64,000 nucleotides of DNA from Clostridiaceae bacterium OM02-2AC (GTDB lineage: Bacteria > Bacillota_I > Bacilli_A > Erysipelotrichales > Erysipelotrichaceae). The DNA lies in contig QULU01000012.1 of NCBI GenBank assembly GCA_003481775.1, positions 37,939-101,938 of the forward strand, read 5' to 3'. A program made the position numbers and the translations under genes. Shown here piece after piece: positions 8,440-16,140 of the stretch. How positions within the stretch are numbered: position 1 is the stretch's first letter; every line of letters begins with the position of its first letter. A model generated the notes under the pieces. It was not told the origin of the DNA, made no database searches, and saw nothing but the letters and a program-made list of their open reading frames with translations.

Positions 8440-9156
8440 ATGCATATGAAGTCAAGAATTATCGGACTGCTGTTTCTGGCAGTTGGAATCGGATATTTAG
8501 GAGGTGCCATGGACTGGTGGGATTTCTCCATCTTTTTCCCTGGCTGGTGGACGCTGTTTCTGATTGTACCGGCAGTGTTCAGCTTTTTTGAGGATGGCTT
8601 CCATTTCGGAAACGGCTGTGTTTTCTTCCTCGGAGTGTATCTTTTGTGCAGTGCAAATGACTGGATCAGTATCCGTCTGACATGGGGCATGCTTGTGGCG
8701 ATCGGCTTGATTCTGCTAGGCTGCCGCATGATTATCGGTGACAGCTTTCTGCGCTTCAGGCATCGGGACAGCATTCTGCAGGAGGAGGATGGACGCCGTG
8801 ATCTGCGCAGTGCCACCTATTTCGGAAACAAACGGCTGAATGCGCGCGGTACCGTATATTCGCTGAAGGCGGAAAGTATCTTCGGAACACAGATGATCGA
8901 TCTGGTGGATGCGGATTTAACGGAATGCGGCTATGTAAAGCTGGAAGCGGTGTTTGGCAGCATTGATCTGCTTGTCAGTGATACGATACACTATCGTGTA
9001 AAAAGTGAAAATGTATTCGGTAATACCCGCGTGGAGCATCATCCGGAGGGTACACAGGATCTTGCGGTTGATGTATCCTGCGTCTTTGGAACGATCAATC
9101 TGCGAAAGGTACATGTCGAGGATGATATCCTGAATGGGAAATACAGAGAAAAGTAG
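8440..9156 (+). CDS. LiaF-like membrane protein
   Basis: The 238-residue protein has about four N-terminal membrane helices (LiaI/LiaF-like transmembrane region) followed by a soluble beta-rich domain. That domain has the repeated F-G-x motifs of the LiaF C-terminal family (ESIFGTQMID, EAVFGSIDLL, ENVFGNTRVE, SCVFGTINLR). LiaF proteins modulate cell-envelope stress two-component systems, but no histidine kinase gene is present here. The start at 8440 follows AAAGGAG; an in-frame ATG at 8446 is also possible. It lies between the sortase and ftsW genes, which suggests an envelope role. Confidence 0.75.
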   Translation: MHMKSRIIGLLFLAVGIGYLGGAMDWWDFSIFFPGWWTLFLIVPAVFSFFEDGFHFGNGCVFFLGVYLLCSANDWISIRLTWGMLVAIGLILLGCRMIIGDSFLRFRHRDSILQEEDGRRDLRSATYFGNKRLNARGTVYSLKAESIFGTQMIDLVDADLTECGYVKLEAVFGSIDLLVSDTIHYRVKSENVFGNTRVEHHPEGTQDLAVDVSCVFGTINLRKVHVEDDILNGKYREK

Positions 9157-9208
9157 TCGGGTACTACTTTTTTTCTTGGCGGCATACACTGTGTCAGAGG
9201 TGGTAGTT

Positions 9209-10291
9209 ATGTTTTCCAGAAAGTGCAGGACGCTCACCGTGCTGATTTTGCTGCTGGTGGTCATCGGCGTGATCATGGTAGGAAGCTCTTCCCGCGTATG
9301 GGCATCCGCAAAGTTTCATGATGCATCCTATTTTATGAGCAGACAGGCGGTGTTTGCGCTGATTGGTGTCTTTGTTATGTATGTGGCCAGCCGCATTTCA
9401 TTAACGAAGCTTCGCAGGTATGGAAAAAAGCTGTTCATCCTGTGCGTGATTGCCCTGATTCTGGTACTGGTACCAGGACTTGGCATCCAGCGAAACGGAA
9501 GCCGCAGCTGGTTCGGTGTCGGCTCCTTTCTGATTCAGCCATCCGAATTCTTCAAAATTGCCATCATCATTTATGTTGCGGATTTTCTGGCAAAGCGATA
9601 CCGTATCAAAACCTTTAAACGCGATTTGCTGTTTCCGGCCTTTCTGGTTATGCTCGGCTTCGGATTGATTCTGCTGCAGCCGGATTTTGGAAGCGGCATG
9701 GTCATGGTGTGCTCCATTGTCGTCATGGTGCTTGCGGCGGATTCTCCGCTTTCTTATTTTGTGAGAGTCGGCATGCTGGGGGCTGCCGGACTGGGCGGAC
9801 TGATCATTTCCGCACCCTATCGGCTTGCCCGTATCACCTCCTTTATCGATCCGTGGAAGGACCCGCTGGGAGCCGGCTTTCAGATCATCCAATCATTGTT
9901 TGCCATCTCACCGGGAGGGATTTTGGGTGTCGGCTTTGATAACAGCATGCAGAAGCATTTCTATCTGCCGGAGCCACAGACGGATTTCATCTTTGCTATC
10001 TTTGCTGAGGAATTCGGCTTTATCGGCTGCTGTATCCTAATCACCTTATTTCTGATGGTGATTTATCAGGGAGTGAAAATCGCTAAAAACAGCACGGATC
10101 CCTATCTGTGCTATGTCGCTATCGGTCTGATTTCGCTGTTTGCCATTCAGGTGATGATCAATCTTGGGGTAGTCGTCGGTCTGTTTCCGGTTACCGGAAT
10201 TACTTTACCCTTCATATCCTATGGAGGCAGCTCGCTCGTTGTTATGATGGGCAGTATGGGGCTCTTGATGAGCATCGCAAATGAAAGCTGA
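9209..10291 (+). CDS. ftsW: FtsW/RodA/SpoVE-family septal peptidoglycan polymerase
   Basis: The 360-residue protein has about ten membrane helices. SEDS-family landmarks are GSRSWFGVG then QPSEFFK, LLQPDFGSGMV, the loop YLPEPQTDFIFAI with EEFGFIG, and the C-terminal PVTGITLPFISYGGSS. SEDS proteins polymerise glycan strands from lipid II together with a class B PBP. FtsW is preferred over RodA because murG, murB and ftsQ follow. Start 9209 was chosen for its AGAGGTGG site; the upstream ATG at 9134 lies inside the LiaF-like gene without a ribosome site. Confidence 0.93.
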   Translation: MFSRKCRTLTVLILLLVVIGVIMVGSSSRVWASAKFHDASYFMSRQAVFALIGVFVMYVASRISLTKLRRYGKKLFILCVIALILVLVPGLGIQRNGSRSWFGVGSFLIQPSEFFKIAIIIYVADFLAKRYRIKTFKRDLLFPAFLVMLGFGLILLQPDFGSGMVMVCSIVVMVLAADSPLSYFVRVGMLGAAGLGGLIISAPYRLARITSFIDPWKDPLGAGFQIIQSLFAISPGGILGVGFDNSMQKHFYLPEPQTDFIFAIFAEEFGFIGCCILITLFLMVIYQGVKIAKNSTDPYLCYVAIGLISLFAIQVMINLGVVVGLFPVTGITLPFISYGGSSLVVMMGSMGLLMSIANES

Positions 10292-10328
10292 AAAACATAA
10301 AATTTACTGCGCAGTAACACGTCTTCCT

Positions 10329-10338
10329 ATGGTATAAT
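10329..10338 (+). promoter_or_regulatory. Extended -10 promoter element before murG
   Basis: TATAAT at 10333-10338 is preceded by TGG, 21 bases before the murG start. No convincing -35 is seen. It would give murG and the downstream genes a start independent of ftsW. Confidence 0.45.
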
Positions 10339-10358
10339 AAAAAACAAGGAGTGATTAC

Positions 10359-11432
10359 ATGAGAATGCTGATTGCCACTGGAGGGACCGGAGGTCATATC
10401 TATCCTGCCCTGGCGCTGGCGGATGCCGCAAAAGAGCGCTATGGGGATATTGAGATATTGTTTGTGGGAAATGATGATCGAATGGAGGCCAGTGAAGTAC
10501 CGTCCCATGGTTACGCCTTTCAGGGTCTGCATGCCAGCGGACTGACAGGAAATGTCTTCAACAAGTGCAGGGCACTGCTGCTGATGATGAACTGTTACCG
10601 TAAAGCCTGCAGGATCATTGATGAATTTAAACCGGATATCGCGATTGGCTTTGGAGGCTATGTGAGTGCACCTGTTATGCTGGCTGCACATCATAAGCAT
10701 GTAGCTACCATTATCCATGAACAAAACTCCATTGTCGGAGTTTCTAATAAAATGGTCGCTAAGTATATGGATGCGATCGTCATCTGTTATGAGAAATGCT
10801 TTGAGGAATTCGGCAGAGAAAAAACCAGACTGCTGGGTAATCCCCGCGCGAGTAATGCGGTCCATGCCAAATTTGACAAGGACTACTTTTTATCACTTGG
10901 TCTGAGCCTGCACAAGCCACTGATCCTGGTTGTTATGGGATCACTGGGCTCTACATCCGTTAATGCCATCATGAAGGATGCACTGCCGACTGTGAGTGAT
11001 CGCTATCAGATACTGTTTGTGACAGGAAAAAACAATTACGAAGAGATGCGTAAGCAGATTCATGCTCCGCATATAAAAGTCGTCGATTATGTAAAACAGC
11101 TGGATATCATGGCACATGTCGATCTGATCGTCTGCCGTGCCGGCGCAACAACCGCAGCGGAAATCACTGCGCTGGGAACACCGAGCATTCTGGTGCCAAG
11201 TCCCTATGTTGCCCACAACCATCAGTTTTATAATGCCAGTGTGCTGGTCGATCATAAGGCGGCTGTCATGCTGGAGGAAAAGGATTTGAATGCGGCAGCA
11301 TTATCAAAAGCAATTGATCAGATCATGTCGGATGATTTGCTGCGCGCTTCCATGCGCAGTGCTTCGCTGGCGCTTGGAAAACCGAATGCGAGTGAGGATA
11401 TTCTGAACTGGTGCGATGAAATGAAAAGGTGA
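10359..11432 (+). CDS. murG: MurG, lipid II synthase (GT28 N-acetylglucosaminyltransferase)
   Basis: The 357-residue peripheral membrane enzyme adds GlcNAc to lipid I to make lipid II. The N-terminal glycine-rich loop ATGGTGGHIYPALA, IGFGGYVSAP and HEQNSIVG bind the lipid-linked acceptor. The C-terminal GSLGSTSVN, CRAGATTAAEI and VAHNHQFYNA bind UDP-GlcNAc. Length and both Rossmann halves are normal. The start has AAGGAG eight bases upstream. It sits in the order ftsW-murG-murB-ftsQ, a compact remnant of the division and cell-wall cluster. Confidence 0.96.
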   Translation: MRMLIATGGTGGHIYPALALADAAKERYGDIEILFVGNDDRMEASEVPSHGYAFQGLHASGLTGNVFNKCRALLLMMNCYRKACRIIDEFKPDIAIGFGGYVSAPVMLAAHHKHVATIIHEQNSIVGVSNKMVAKYMDAIVICYEKCFEEFGREKTRLLGNPRASNAVHAKFDKDYFLSLGLSLHKPLILVVMGSLGSTSVNAIMKDALPTVSDRYQILFVTGKNNYEEMRKQIHAPHIKVVDYVKQLDIMAHVDLIVCRAGATTAAEITALGTPSILVPSPYVAHNHQFYNASVLVDHKAAVMLEEKDLNAAALSKAIDQIMSDDLLRASMRSASLALGKPNASEDILNWCDEMKR

Positions 11433-11438
11433 ACATAA

Positions 11439-12341
11439 ATGAATATAGAAATGAAACTACAGTCCTATGGCGATGTGGAATGCCGGGTGCCGCTGTCCAA
11501 GCGGACGACATTTCGTATCGGCGGGACTTGCAAATATTTTATTTATCCGAAGAATGAGCTGTGTCTGCTTCGGATTCTGGATATCCTGAAGGAGGAAGGA
11601 ATTCCGCACCGGATATTCGGCAAGGGAAGCAATATCCTTTGCAGCGATGATGATTATGAAGGGGCGATCCTCTGTCTGGACCGCTATTTTACTGATTTTT
11701 TCTTTGAAGAGGAAGGCTCTTGTCTGGTACAGGCGGGTGCCAGCATTATCATGCTTGCACATGAAGCAATGAAGAATTCCTTCAGCGGACTGGAATTTGC
11801 CAGTGGGATACCCGGTACGCTTGGCGGCGCGGTTTTCATGAATGCGGGTGCCTATAAAAGTGATATCTCACAGATTTTAAAAGAGGTTTATATATTAAAG
11901 GATCGCTCGATTGTCGTCATGCGAGTCGAGGAGCTGGAATACGCATACCGCCATTCTATCTTCCAGAGTCACCGCGATTGGATCATTTTGGGTGCCAGAT
12001 TGCAGCTGCAGCAGGGGGATCAGAAGGAAATTCGCGATCTGATGGATTCCCGCCGAAAGCGCCGCATGTCCTCCCAGCCGCTGGACAAGCCGTGTGCCGG
12101 CAGTATGTTTCGCAATCCCAAGGATCATCAGGCCTGGCAGCTGATTGAAGAAATCGGTATGCGGGGAACACGGATCGGCGGAGCGATGGTTTCAGAGAAG
12201 CATGCGAACTTTATCATCAATGAAGATCATGCAAGGGCAGAGGATGTAGTGCAGCTGGTAGAAGTCATTCAGAAGGAAGTACGGAACCGCTTTGGCGTTG
12301 AGCTGATTACGGAAGTAGAGAAATTCAATTGGAAGATATAA
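11439..12341 (+). CDS. murB: MurB, UDP-N-acetylenolpyruvoylglucosamine reductase (type II)
   Basis: The 300-residue FAD enzyme reduces UDP-GlcNAc-enolpyruvate to UDP-MurNAc. FAD-binding signatures are GKGSNIL and SGIPGTLGGAVFMNAGAY. The catalytic serine is in CAGSMFRNP and the C-terminal glutamate is in ELITEVE. The length is that of the shorter Gram-positive type II form. It begins 6 bases after murG with an AAAAGGTG site and its end overlaps ftsQ by 13 bases. Confidence 0.95.
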   Translation: MNIEMKLQSYGDVECRVPLSKRTTFRIGGTCKYFIYPKNELCLLRILDILKEEGIPHRIFGKGSNILCSDDDYEGAILCLDRYFTDFFFEEEGSCLVQAGASIIMLAHEAMKNSFSGLEFASGIPGTLGGAVFMNAGAYKSDISQILKEVYILKDRSIVVMRVEELEYAYRHSIFQSHRDWIILGARLQLQQGDQKEIRDLMDSRRKRRMSSQPLDKPCAGSMFRNPKDHQAWQLIEEIGMRGTRIGGAMVSEKHANFIINEDHARAEDVVQLVEVIQKEVRNRFGVELITEVEKFNWKI

Positions 12342-13108
12342 ACGATCTTCTCTATGATGACGTCGAAGCAAAATACCTGGCCCTTCAGAATAAAAAAAAG
12401 AACCGCAGAAAGAAAAAACGAAAGAAGCGACTGCTGATTCTTCTCGCTGCGTGCGTGCTTGCTGCCTTGTACTTTATCAGTGATTTTTCTAAGGTGAAAT
12501 CACTGGATGTAAGAGGAAATTCCTTCTATACAAAACAAATGGTTCTTCAAAAGGTGGGACTGACCTATGACAGCCGCTATATCGTCATTCCCCGCTTTTA
12601 TCTGGAATGGAAGCTGGAGAAGGATGATCTGATTGAGGATGCAACCGTACATAAGGGACTGGATGGTGCCATTACCATTGATGTGAAAGAAAAGAGTATT
12701 GTCGGATATTATATCGATAATGGGAAAAACTATGCATTGGTGAATGACGGAAGCAGTCTGGTGATCGACAGCGCTAAGCTGGATACGATTGTCAATTATC
12801 CGCTCGTGGACGGCTTTACGGCTGCAGAGCGAAAAAAGCTTGCCAAGAGCTTTGGCGGAAAGCAGAAGGTGGACGATTCCATCGTGCAGATGATTTCGGA
12901 AATGGTTCCGTATGAAACATCGTATGACAAGCATATGGTGAAAATCATCATGCAGGACGGGAATACCATTTTCACCTCCTATGAGTCCATGCCGCTGCTC
13001 AACGACTATCTGGGAACGCTGAAGCGTCTGAAAAAGAGCAATGTCTGCCTATGGCCGGATGCTGCTACGCATTCCATACATAACGAAAATTGCAGTAAAA
13101 AAGAATAA
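12329..13108 (+). CDS. ftsQ: FtsQ/DivIB cell-division protein, TTG start
   Basis: The 259-residue bitopic division protein has a basic cytoplasmic N-terminus (KKKNRRKKKRKK), one membrane helix (about 35-52) and an extracytoplasmic POTRA domain starting VKSLDVRGNSFYTKQMVLQKVG. It stabilises the FtsL/DivIC complex at the septum. There is no in-frame ATG near the start. TTG at 12329, preceded by a GGAAGTAGAG stretch, overlaps the end of murB by 13 bases, so translation is probably coupled. Identification rests on POTRA pattern, topology and gene order. Confidence 0.85.
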   Translation: MEDINDLLYDDVEAKYLALQNKKKNRRKKKRKKRLLILLAACVLAALYFISDFSKVKSLDVRGNSFYTKQMVLQKVGLTYDSRYIVIPRFYLEWKLEKDDLIEDATVHKGLDGAITIDVKEKSIVGYYIDNGKNYALVNDGSSLVIDSAKLDTIVNYPLVDGFTAAERKKLAKSFGGKQKVDDSIVQMISEMVPYETSYDKHMVKIIMQDGNTIFTSYESMPLLNDYLGTLKRLKKSNVCLWPDAATHSIHNENCSKKE

Positions 13109-13133
13109 ACAGGCAAGAAAAGAAGGAACATTC

Positions 13134-13162
13134 TTGGAAATCTATACGGTTTTTGGTATAAT
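13134..13162 (+). promoter_or_regulatory. Sigma-A promoter of the asp23-fakA pair
   Basis: TTGGAA and TATAAT are spaced by exactly 17 bases, with a TGG extension before the -10. It lies 25 bases upstream of the Asp23 start and its TAAGGAGG site. Confidence 0.85.
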
Positions 13163-13186
13163 AAATAAGATGTAAGGAGGAATATT

Positions 13187-13546
13187 ATGTCAATCTCTAA
13201 AAGTACACAGTATGGAAATATCGAAATTTCCATTGATGCCATTGCTTCATTGGCTGGCGGTGTTGTGACAGAATGCTATGGGGTAGTCGGTATGGCATCT
13301 CAGAAATTTCTGAAGGACGGTATCGCAGAACTGTTAAAGAAAGAAAATTACGCAAAAGGTGTTGTGGTTCGCCAGAAGGATGATCATCTGGAGCTGGACC
13401 TGTACATCGTAGTGTCTCACGGAGTAAAAATCAGCGAGATTGTTTACGAAGTGCAGCAACGTGTGAAATATATGCTTGAAAAATCCCTGGAACTGGAATT
13501 CAAAAAAGTGAATGTCTATGTGCAGGATGTAAAGGTTATGAAATAG
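13187..13546 (+). CDS. Asp23/Gls24-family envelope stress protein
   Basis: The 119-residue protein is a single Asp23/Gls24 domain. The pattern YGNIEISIDAIASLAGGVV near the start and the alternating beta pattern GVVVRQKDDHLELDLYIVV are typical. Members such as YloU accumulate at the membrane or in the cytosol and are linked to envelope stress and lipid metabolism. It is followed after 9 bases by the DAK-phosphatase protein, the conserved yloU-yloV arrangement in Firmicutes. Confidence 0.9.
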   Translation: MSISKSTQYGNIEISIDAIASLAGGVVTECYGVVGMASQKFLKDGIAELLKKENYAKGVVVRQKDDHLELDLYIVVSHGVKISEIVYEVQQRVKYMLEKSLELEFKKVNVYVQDVKVMK

Positions 13547-13555
13547 GTACTGCAT

Positions 13556-15187
13556 ATGGAGACAATTAACGGAAGTTTATTTAAGGATATGCTGGCCAGC
13601 GGTGCGAATCTGCTGTCCAACAAATTCAGTGAAATCGATGCATTAAACGTATTCCCGGTACCGGATGGAGATACGGGAACAAATATGTCGTTGACATTCA
13701 ATGCCGGTGTACAGGATGCGCTGGCCTGTCCGAGTGATGATGTCTGTGAAATCGCCAAGGTATTGTCCAAGGGACTGCTGATGGGGGCGCGCGGTAACTC
13801 CGGTGTTATTACCTCTCAGATTTTCCGCGGTCTGTATCAGGGTGTGGAAGGCATGAAGGAAATCAACGGATTCCAGCTGGCAAATGCACTGGTACAGGGG
13901 TCCAGAGTAGCGTATAAGGCAGTAATGCGTCCTGTTGAAGGAACGATTCTGACCGTTGTGCGTGAGGCTGCTGATTATACGTATGCCTATGCGACTTCTA
14001 CACAGGATGTAACGGTAACGCAGGTTATGGAAAAGATGGTGGAGGAATCCAAGGAGTCTTTGATTCGTACACCGGAGCTGTTGCCTGTCTTGAAGGAAGT
14101 CGGCGTTGTGGATAGCGGCGGTGCTGGACTTGTGACGATTTTTGAAGGCTTCCTTTCTGCAATGAAGGGAACAATCATTCAGAAAGAGGAAGCAGGCGAA
14201 ACAAGCGAGGGTGTTCAGGCATCCATGGAAAGTGAGGAATTCGGTTATTGTACGGAATTCATCATTCGTCTGTCTGAGCGCGGCATGAAAAATTTCAGAG
14301 AGGAATCTCTGCGTGATTCTCTGGCAAGCATCGGGAATTCCATCGTCTGTGTGCAGGATGATGATATCGTAAAGGTGCATGTGCATACACTGACACCGGG
14401 AGATGCCCTGAACATGGGACAGCGCTATGGAGAATTTGTCAAGCTGAAGGTGGAAAACATGCAGGAGCAGCATGAAAACATCATGATGAATGCCGCAGTT
14501 GAAAAAGAAGAGGCGCCACAGCAGCCGAAGAGCAAATATGCCATCATCACAGTTGCGGCTGGAGATGGACTGAAGGATATGTTTACAGAGCTTCGTGCCG
14601 ATTATGTCATCAGTGGCGGGCAGACGATGAATCCTTCTACTGAGGATTTTGTACAGGCAATCGATAAGGTGAATGCCGAGCATATCTTCATTCTGCCGAA
14701 CAACTCCAATATTGTGCTTGCGGCACAGCAGGCGGCATCGGTATGTGAGGATCAGCATGTGGAGGTTATTCCGACGAAGACGATTCCACAGGGACTGAGC
14801 GCATGCATCATGTTTAATCCGGAGGTAGATTTTGATATGAATCTTTCGGAAATGAGCGATGCGATTGCACTTGTGAAAACCGGACAGGTAACGTATGCGA
14901 TTAAGGATACAACCTTTGAAGGCATGGAAATCCGTGAAGGGGATTACATGGGTATTCTGGAAAAGGATATCATTGTATCGAATCCGGATAAGCTGGATAC
15001 GACACGTCATTTGATTGATGCCATGGTGGATGAGGAAAGCGAAATCGTTACACTGATTTATGGTGAGGACATCACGGAAGAAGAAGCACAGGGAATTGCT
15101 TCCTACATTGAAGATAAATACGATGTTGAAGTGGAAGTAAACAGCGGAAATCAGCCGGTGTACAGCTTTATTCTCGGTGTCGAGTAG
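13556..15187 (+). CDS. fakA: FakA-like fatty-acid kinase (DAK2 / YloV family)
   Basis: The 543-residue protein has an N-terminal DAK2 ATP-binding domain and a long C-terminal DegV-like/FakA region. The DAK2 domain shows FPVPDGDTGTNMS with its metal-binding aspartates and GARGNSGVITSQIFRG. The family phosphorylates fatty acids held by FakB (DegV) proteins, feeding exogenous fatty acids into phospholipids. No fakB gene is in the window. The ribosome site before 13556 is weak (ATAGGT), consistent with coupling to the asp23 gene. The C-terminus ends at a clear terminator. In many Firmicutes recG follows; here a recombinase remnant does. Confidence 0.88.
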   Translation: METINGSLFKDMLASGANLLSNKFSEIDALNVFPVPDGDTGTNMSLTFNAGVQDALACPSDDVCEIAKVLSKGLLMGARGNSGVITSQIFRGLYQGVEGMKEINGFQLANALVQGSRVAYKAVMRPVEGTILTVVREAADYTYAYATSTQDVTVTQVMEKMVEESKESLIRTPELLPVLKEVGVVDSGGAGLVTIFEGFLSAMKGTIIQKEEAGETSEGVQASMESEEFGYCTEFIIRLSERGMKNFREESLRDSLASIGNSIVCVQDDDIVKVHVHTLTPGDALNMGQRYGEFVKLKVENMQEQHENIMMNAAVEKEEAPQQPKSKYAIITVAAGDGLKDMFTELRADYVISGGQTMNPSTEDFVQAIDKVNAEHIFILPNNSNIVLAAQQAASVCEDQHVEVIPTKTIPQGLSACIMFNPEVDFDMNLSEMSDAIALVKTGQVTYAIKDTTFEGMEIREGDYMGILEKDIIVSNPDKLDTTRHLIDAMVDEESEIVTLIYGEDITEEEAQGIASYIEDKYDVEVEVNSGNQPVYSFILGVE

Positions 15188-15231
15188 ATACTCAAAAATA
15201 CTACACAATACTAAAAATACAATAGGATACG

Positions 15232-15258
15232 AAAAGCTCGATAGATTCGAGCTTTTTT
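15232..15258 (+). terminator. Intrinsic terminator after fakA
   Basis: A perfect 10-bp stem, AAAAGCTCGA with TCGAGCTTTT, has a 5-base loop and a T run. Confidence 0.88.
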
Positions 15259-15435
15259 GTATCTTGTAGTATGATGAAGTATCATTAATTATGCTTTGAA
15301 TTTATTTTTGGTGCTTATTTAGGGGGGAGAGGGGAAGGCTATTACATATATTTTCAACACTTAAAGATATCTGTACGCTAGCTTCATGTGCTGTGTGAAA
15401 CTGGATATCGGATGTTATTCTAATAGTCGATACTT

Positions 15436-15552
15436 ACGTTCATTATGCCAATGTTCGCTCTAAACTAAAGGCTATTCGCAAGAATACTGCTTGTCACAGT
15501 TTAACAAAACATGATTTCAGACATACGTTCATCATTACTACTTCACAATAAG
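15436..15552 (+). pseudogene. C-terminal fragment of a tyrosine recombinase (plus-strand piece)
   Basis: In one plus-strand frame the sequence encodes NVRSKLKAIRKNT followed by LTKHDFRHTF and then a stop. The H-x-x-R-H box is the second half of the tyrosine recombinase active site. No start codon or upstream catalytic domain precedes it on this strand, and the final tyrosine segment is missing. It is read in the opposite direction to the neighbouring fragment, so the original gene seems to have been broken by an inversion. Too short for normal ORF calling; recognised by motif. Confidence 0.5.
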
Positions 15553-15920
15553 TGAATCTAAAAAGCATATCAACATATCTTGAATTGAAAATAGAAAGAT
15601 TTGATTTCAAGTTATGATTAATAATTTCTTTCAGTAGCTTATTTATATAGATTCTTCGATAAGAATTATTGCTTTTAGGAGTATCAACAATAAATTCTTT
15701 ATTTACTCTTGAAACAGATTTGTTAATATCGATATAGTTTTCATTAAAGTTAATATCATTCATTGCAATAGCCAATGTTTCGCCAATGCGTAGTCCAGTG
15801 AGAAGTTGAAACTTGATAATGTCATCATAGATATTCTCATTTTTTAGATAGTTCAAGCTCTTTGATGTTTTGCATAGAGAAAATATATTTCTCCTTTGGA
15901 TGCTTTTTAGATTTTATTAA
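15494..15920 (-). pseudogene. Decayed tyrosine recombinase/integrase (minus-strand piece)
   Basis: An open minus-strand stretch (15494-15856, TTG start) encodes FQLLTGLRIGETLAI, the first catalytic arginine box of tyrosine recombinases. The beta-hairpin lysine region TPKSNNSYRRIYINKLL follows. Just upstream, another frame continues the family pattern (HPKEKYIFSMQNIKEL), so there is a frameshift near 15857. The H-x-x-R-H box and catalytic tyrosine are absent from this strand; the HDFRHTF box appears on the opposite strand next to it. The segment is AT-rich compared with its neighbours. It is probably the relic of an integrated element. Confidence 0.6.
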
Positions 15921-16049
15921 AAGGCAAAAAGTATCGATGAAAGGACGATGCTTATGCTATTCGTATCCCTTTAGAAATTGAAAAACGATGTGAATACGTG
16001 GGAAATGCACGGTTTTCTTTGAAAAACAAGGTTTCCTTTCCTTACATGA

Positions 16050-16078
16050 TTGAATTTCTCGAGATATTTGCGTATAAT
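16050..16078 (+). promoter_or_regulatory. Sigma-A promoter of the MacB-like gene
   Basis: TTGAAT and TATAAT are spaced by 17 bases, about 60 bases upstream of the start codon. Confidence 0.7.
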
Positions 16079-16140
16079 TCACATAACAGACCTGTTTTTC
16101 TGTAATAGAAGGAAACAGGATTCGGGAAAGGGTGTTCGAT

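Larger units (their letters stand above)
15259..16049. other. AT-rich intergenic segment with recombinase debris only
   Basis: Apart from the two recombinase fragments no gene was recognised. Base composition is clearly more AT-rich than the flanking fakA and ABC genes. No attachment-site duplication could be identified by eye. Confidence 0.5.

Noticed and set aside
13643..15208. 521-codon open frame on the minus strand opposite fakA
   Set aside because: It is a shadow of the fakA coding sequence with skewed His/Cys/Ile/Arg composition, no ribosome site and no family pattern. The plus-strand DAK2 motifs are unambiguous.
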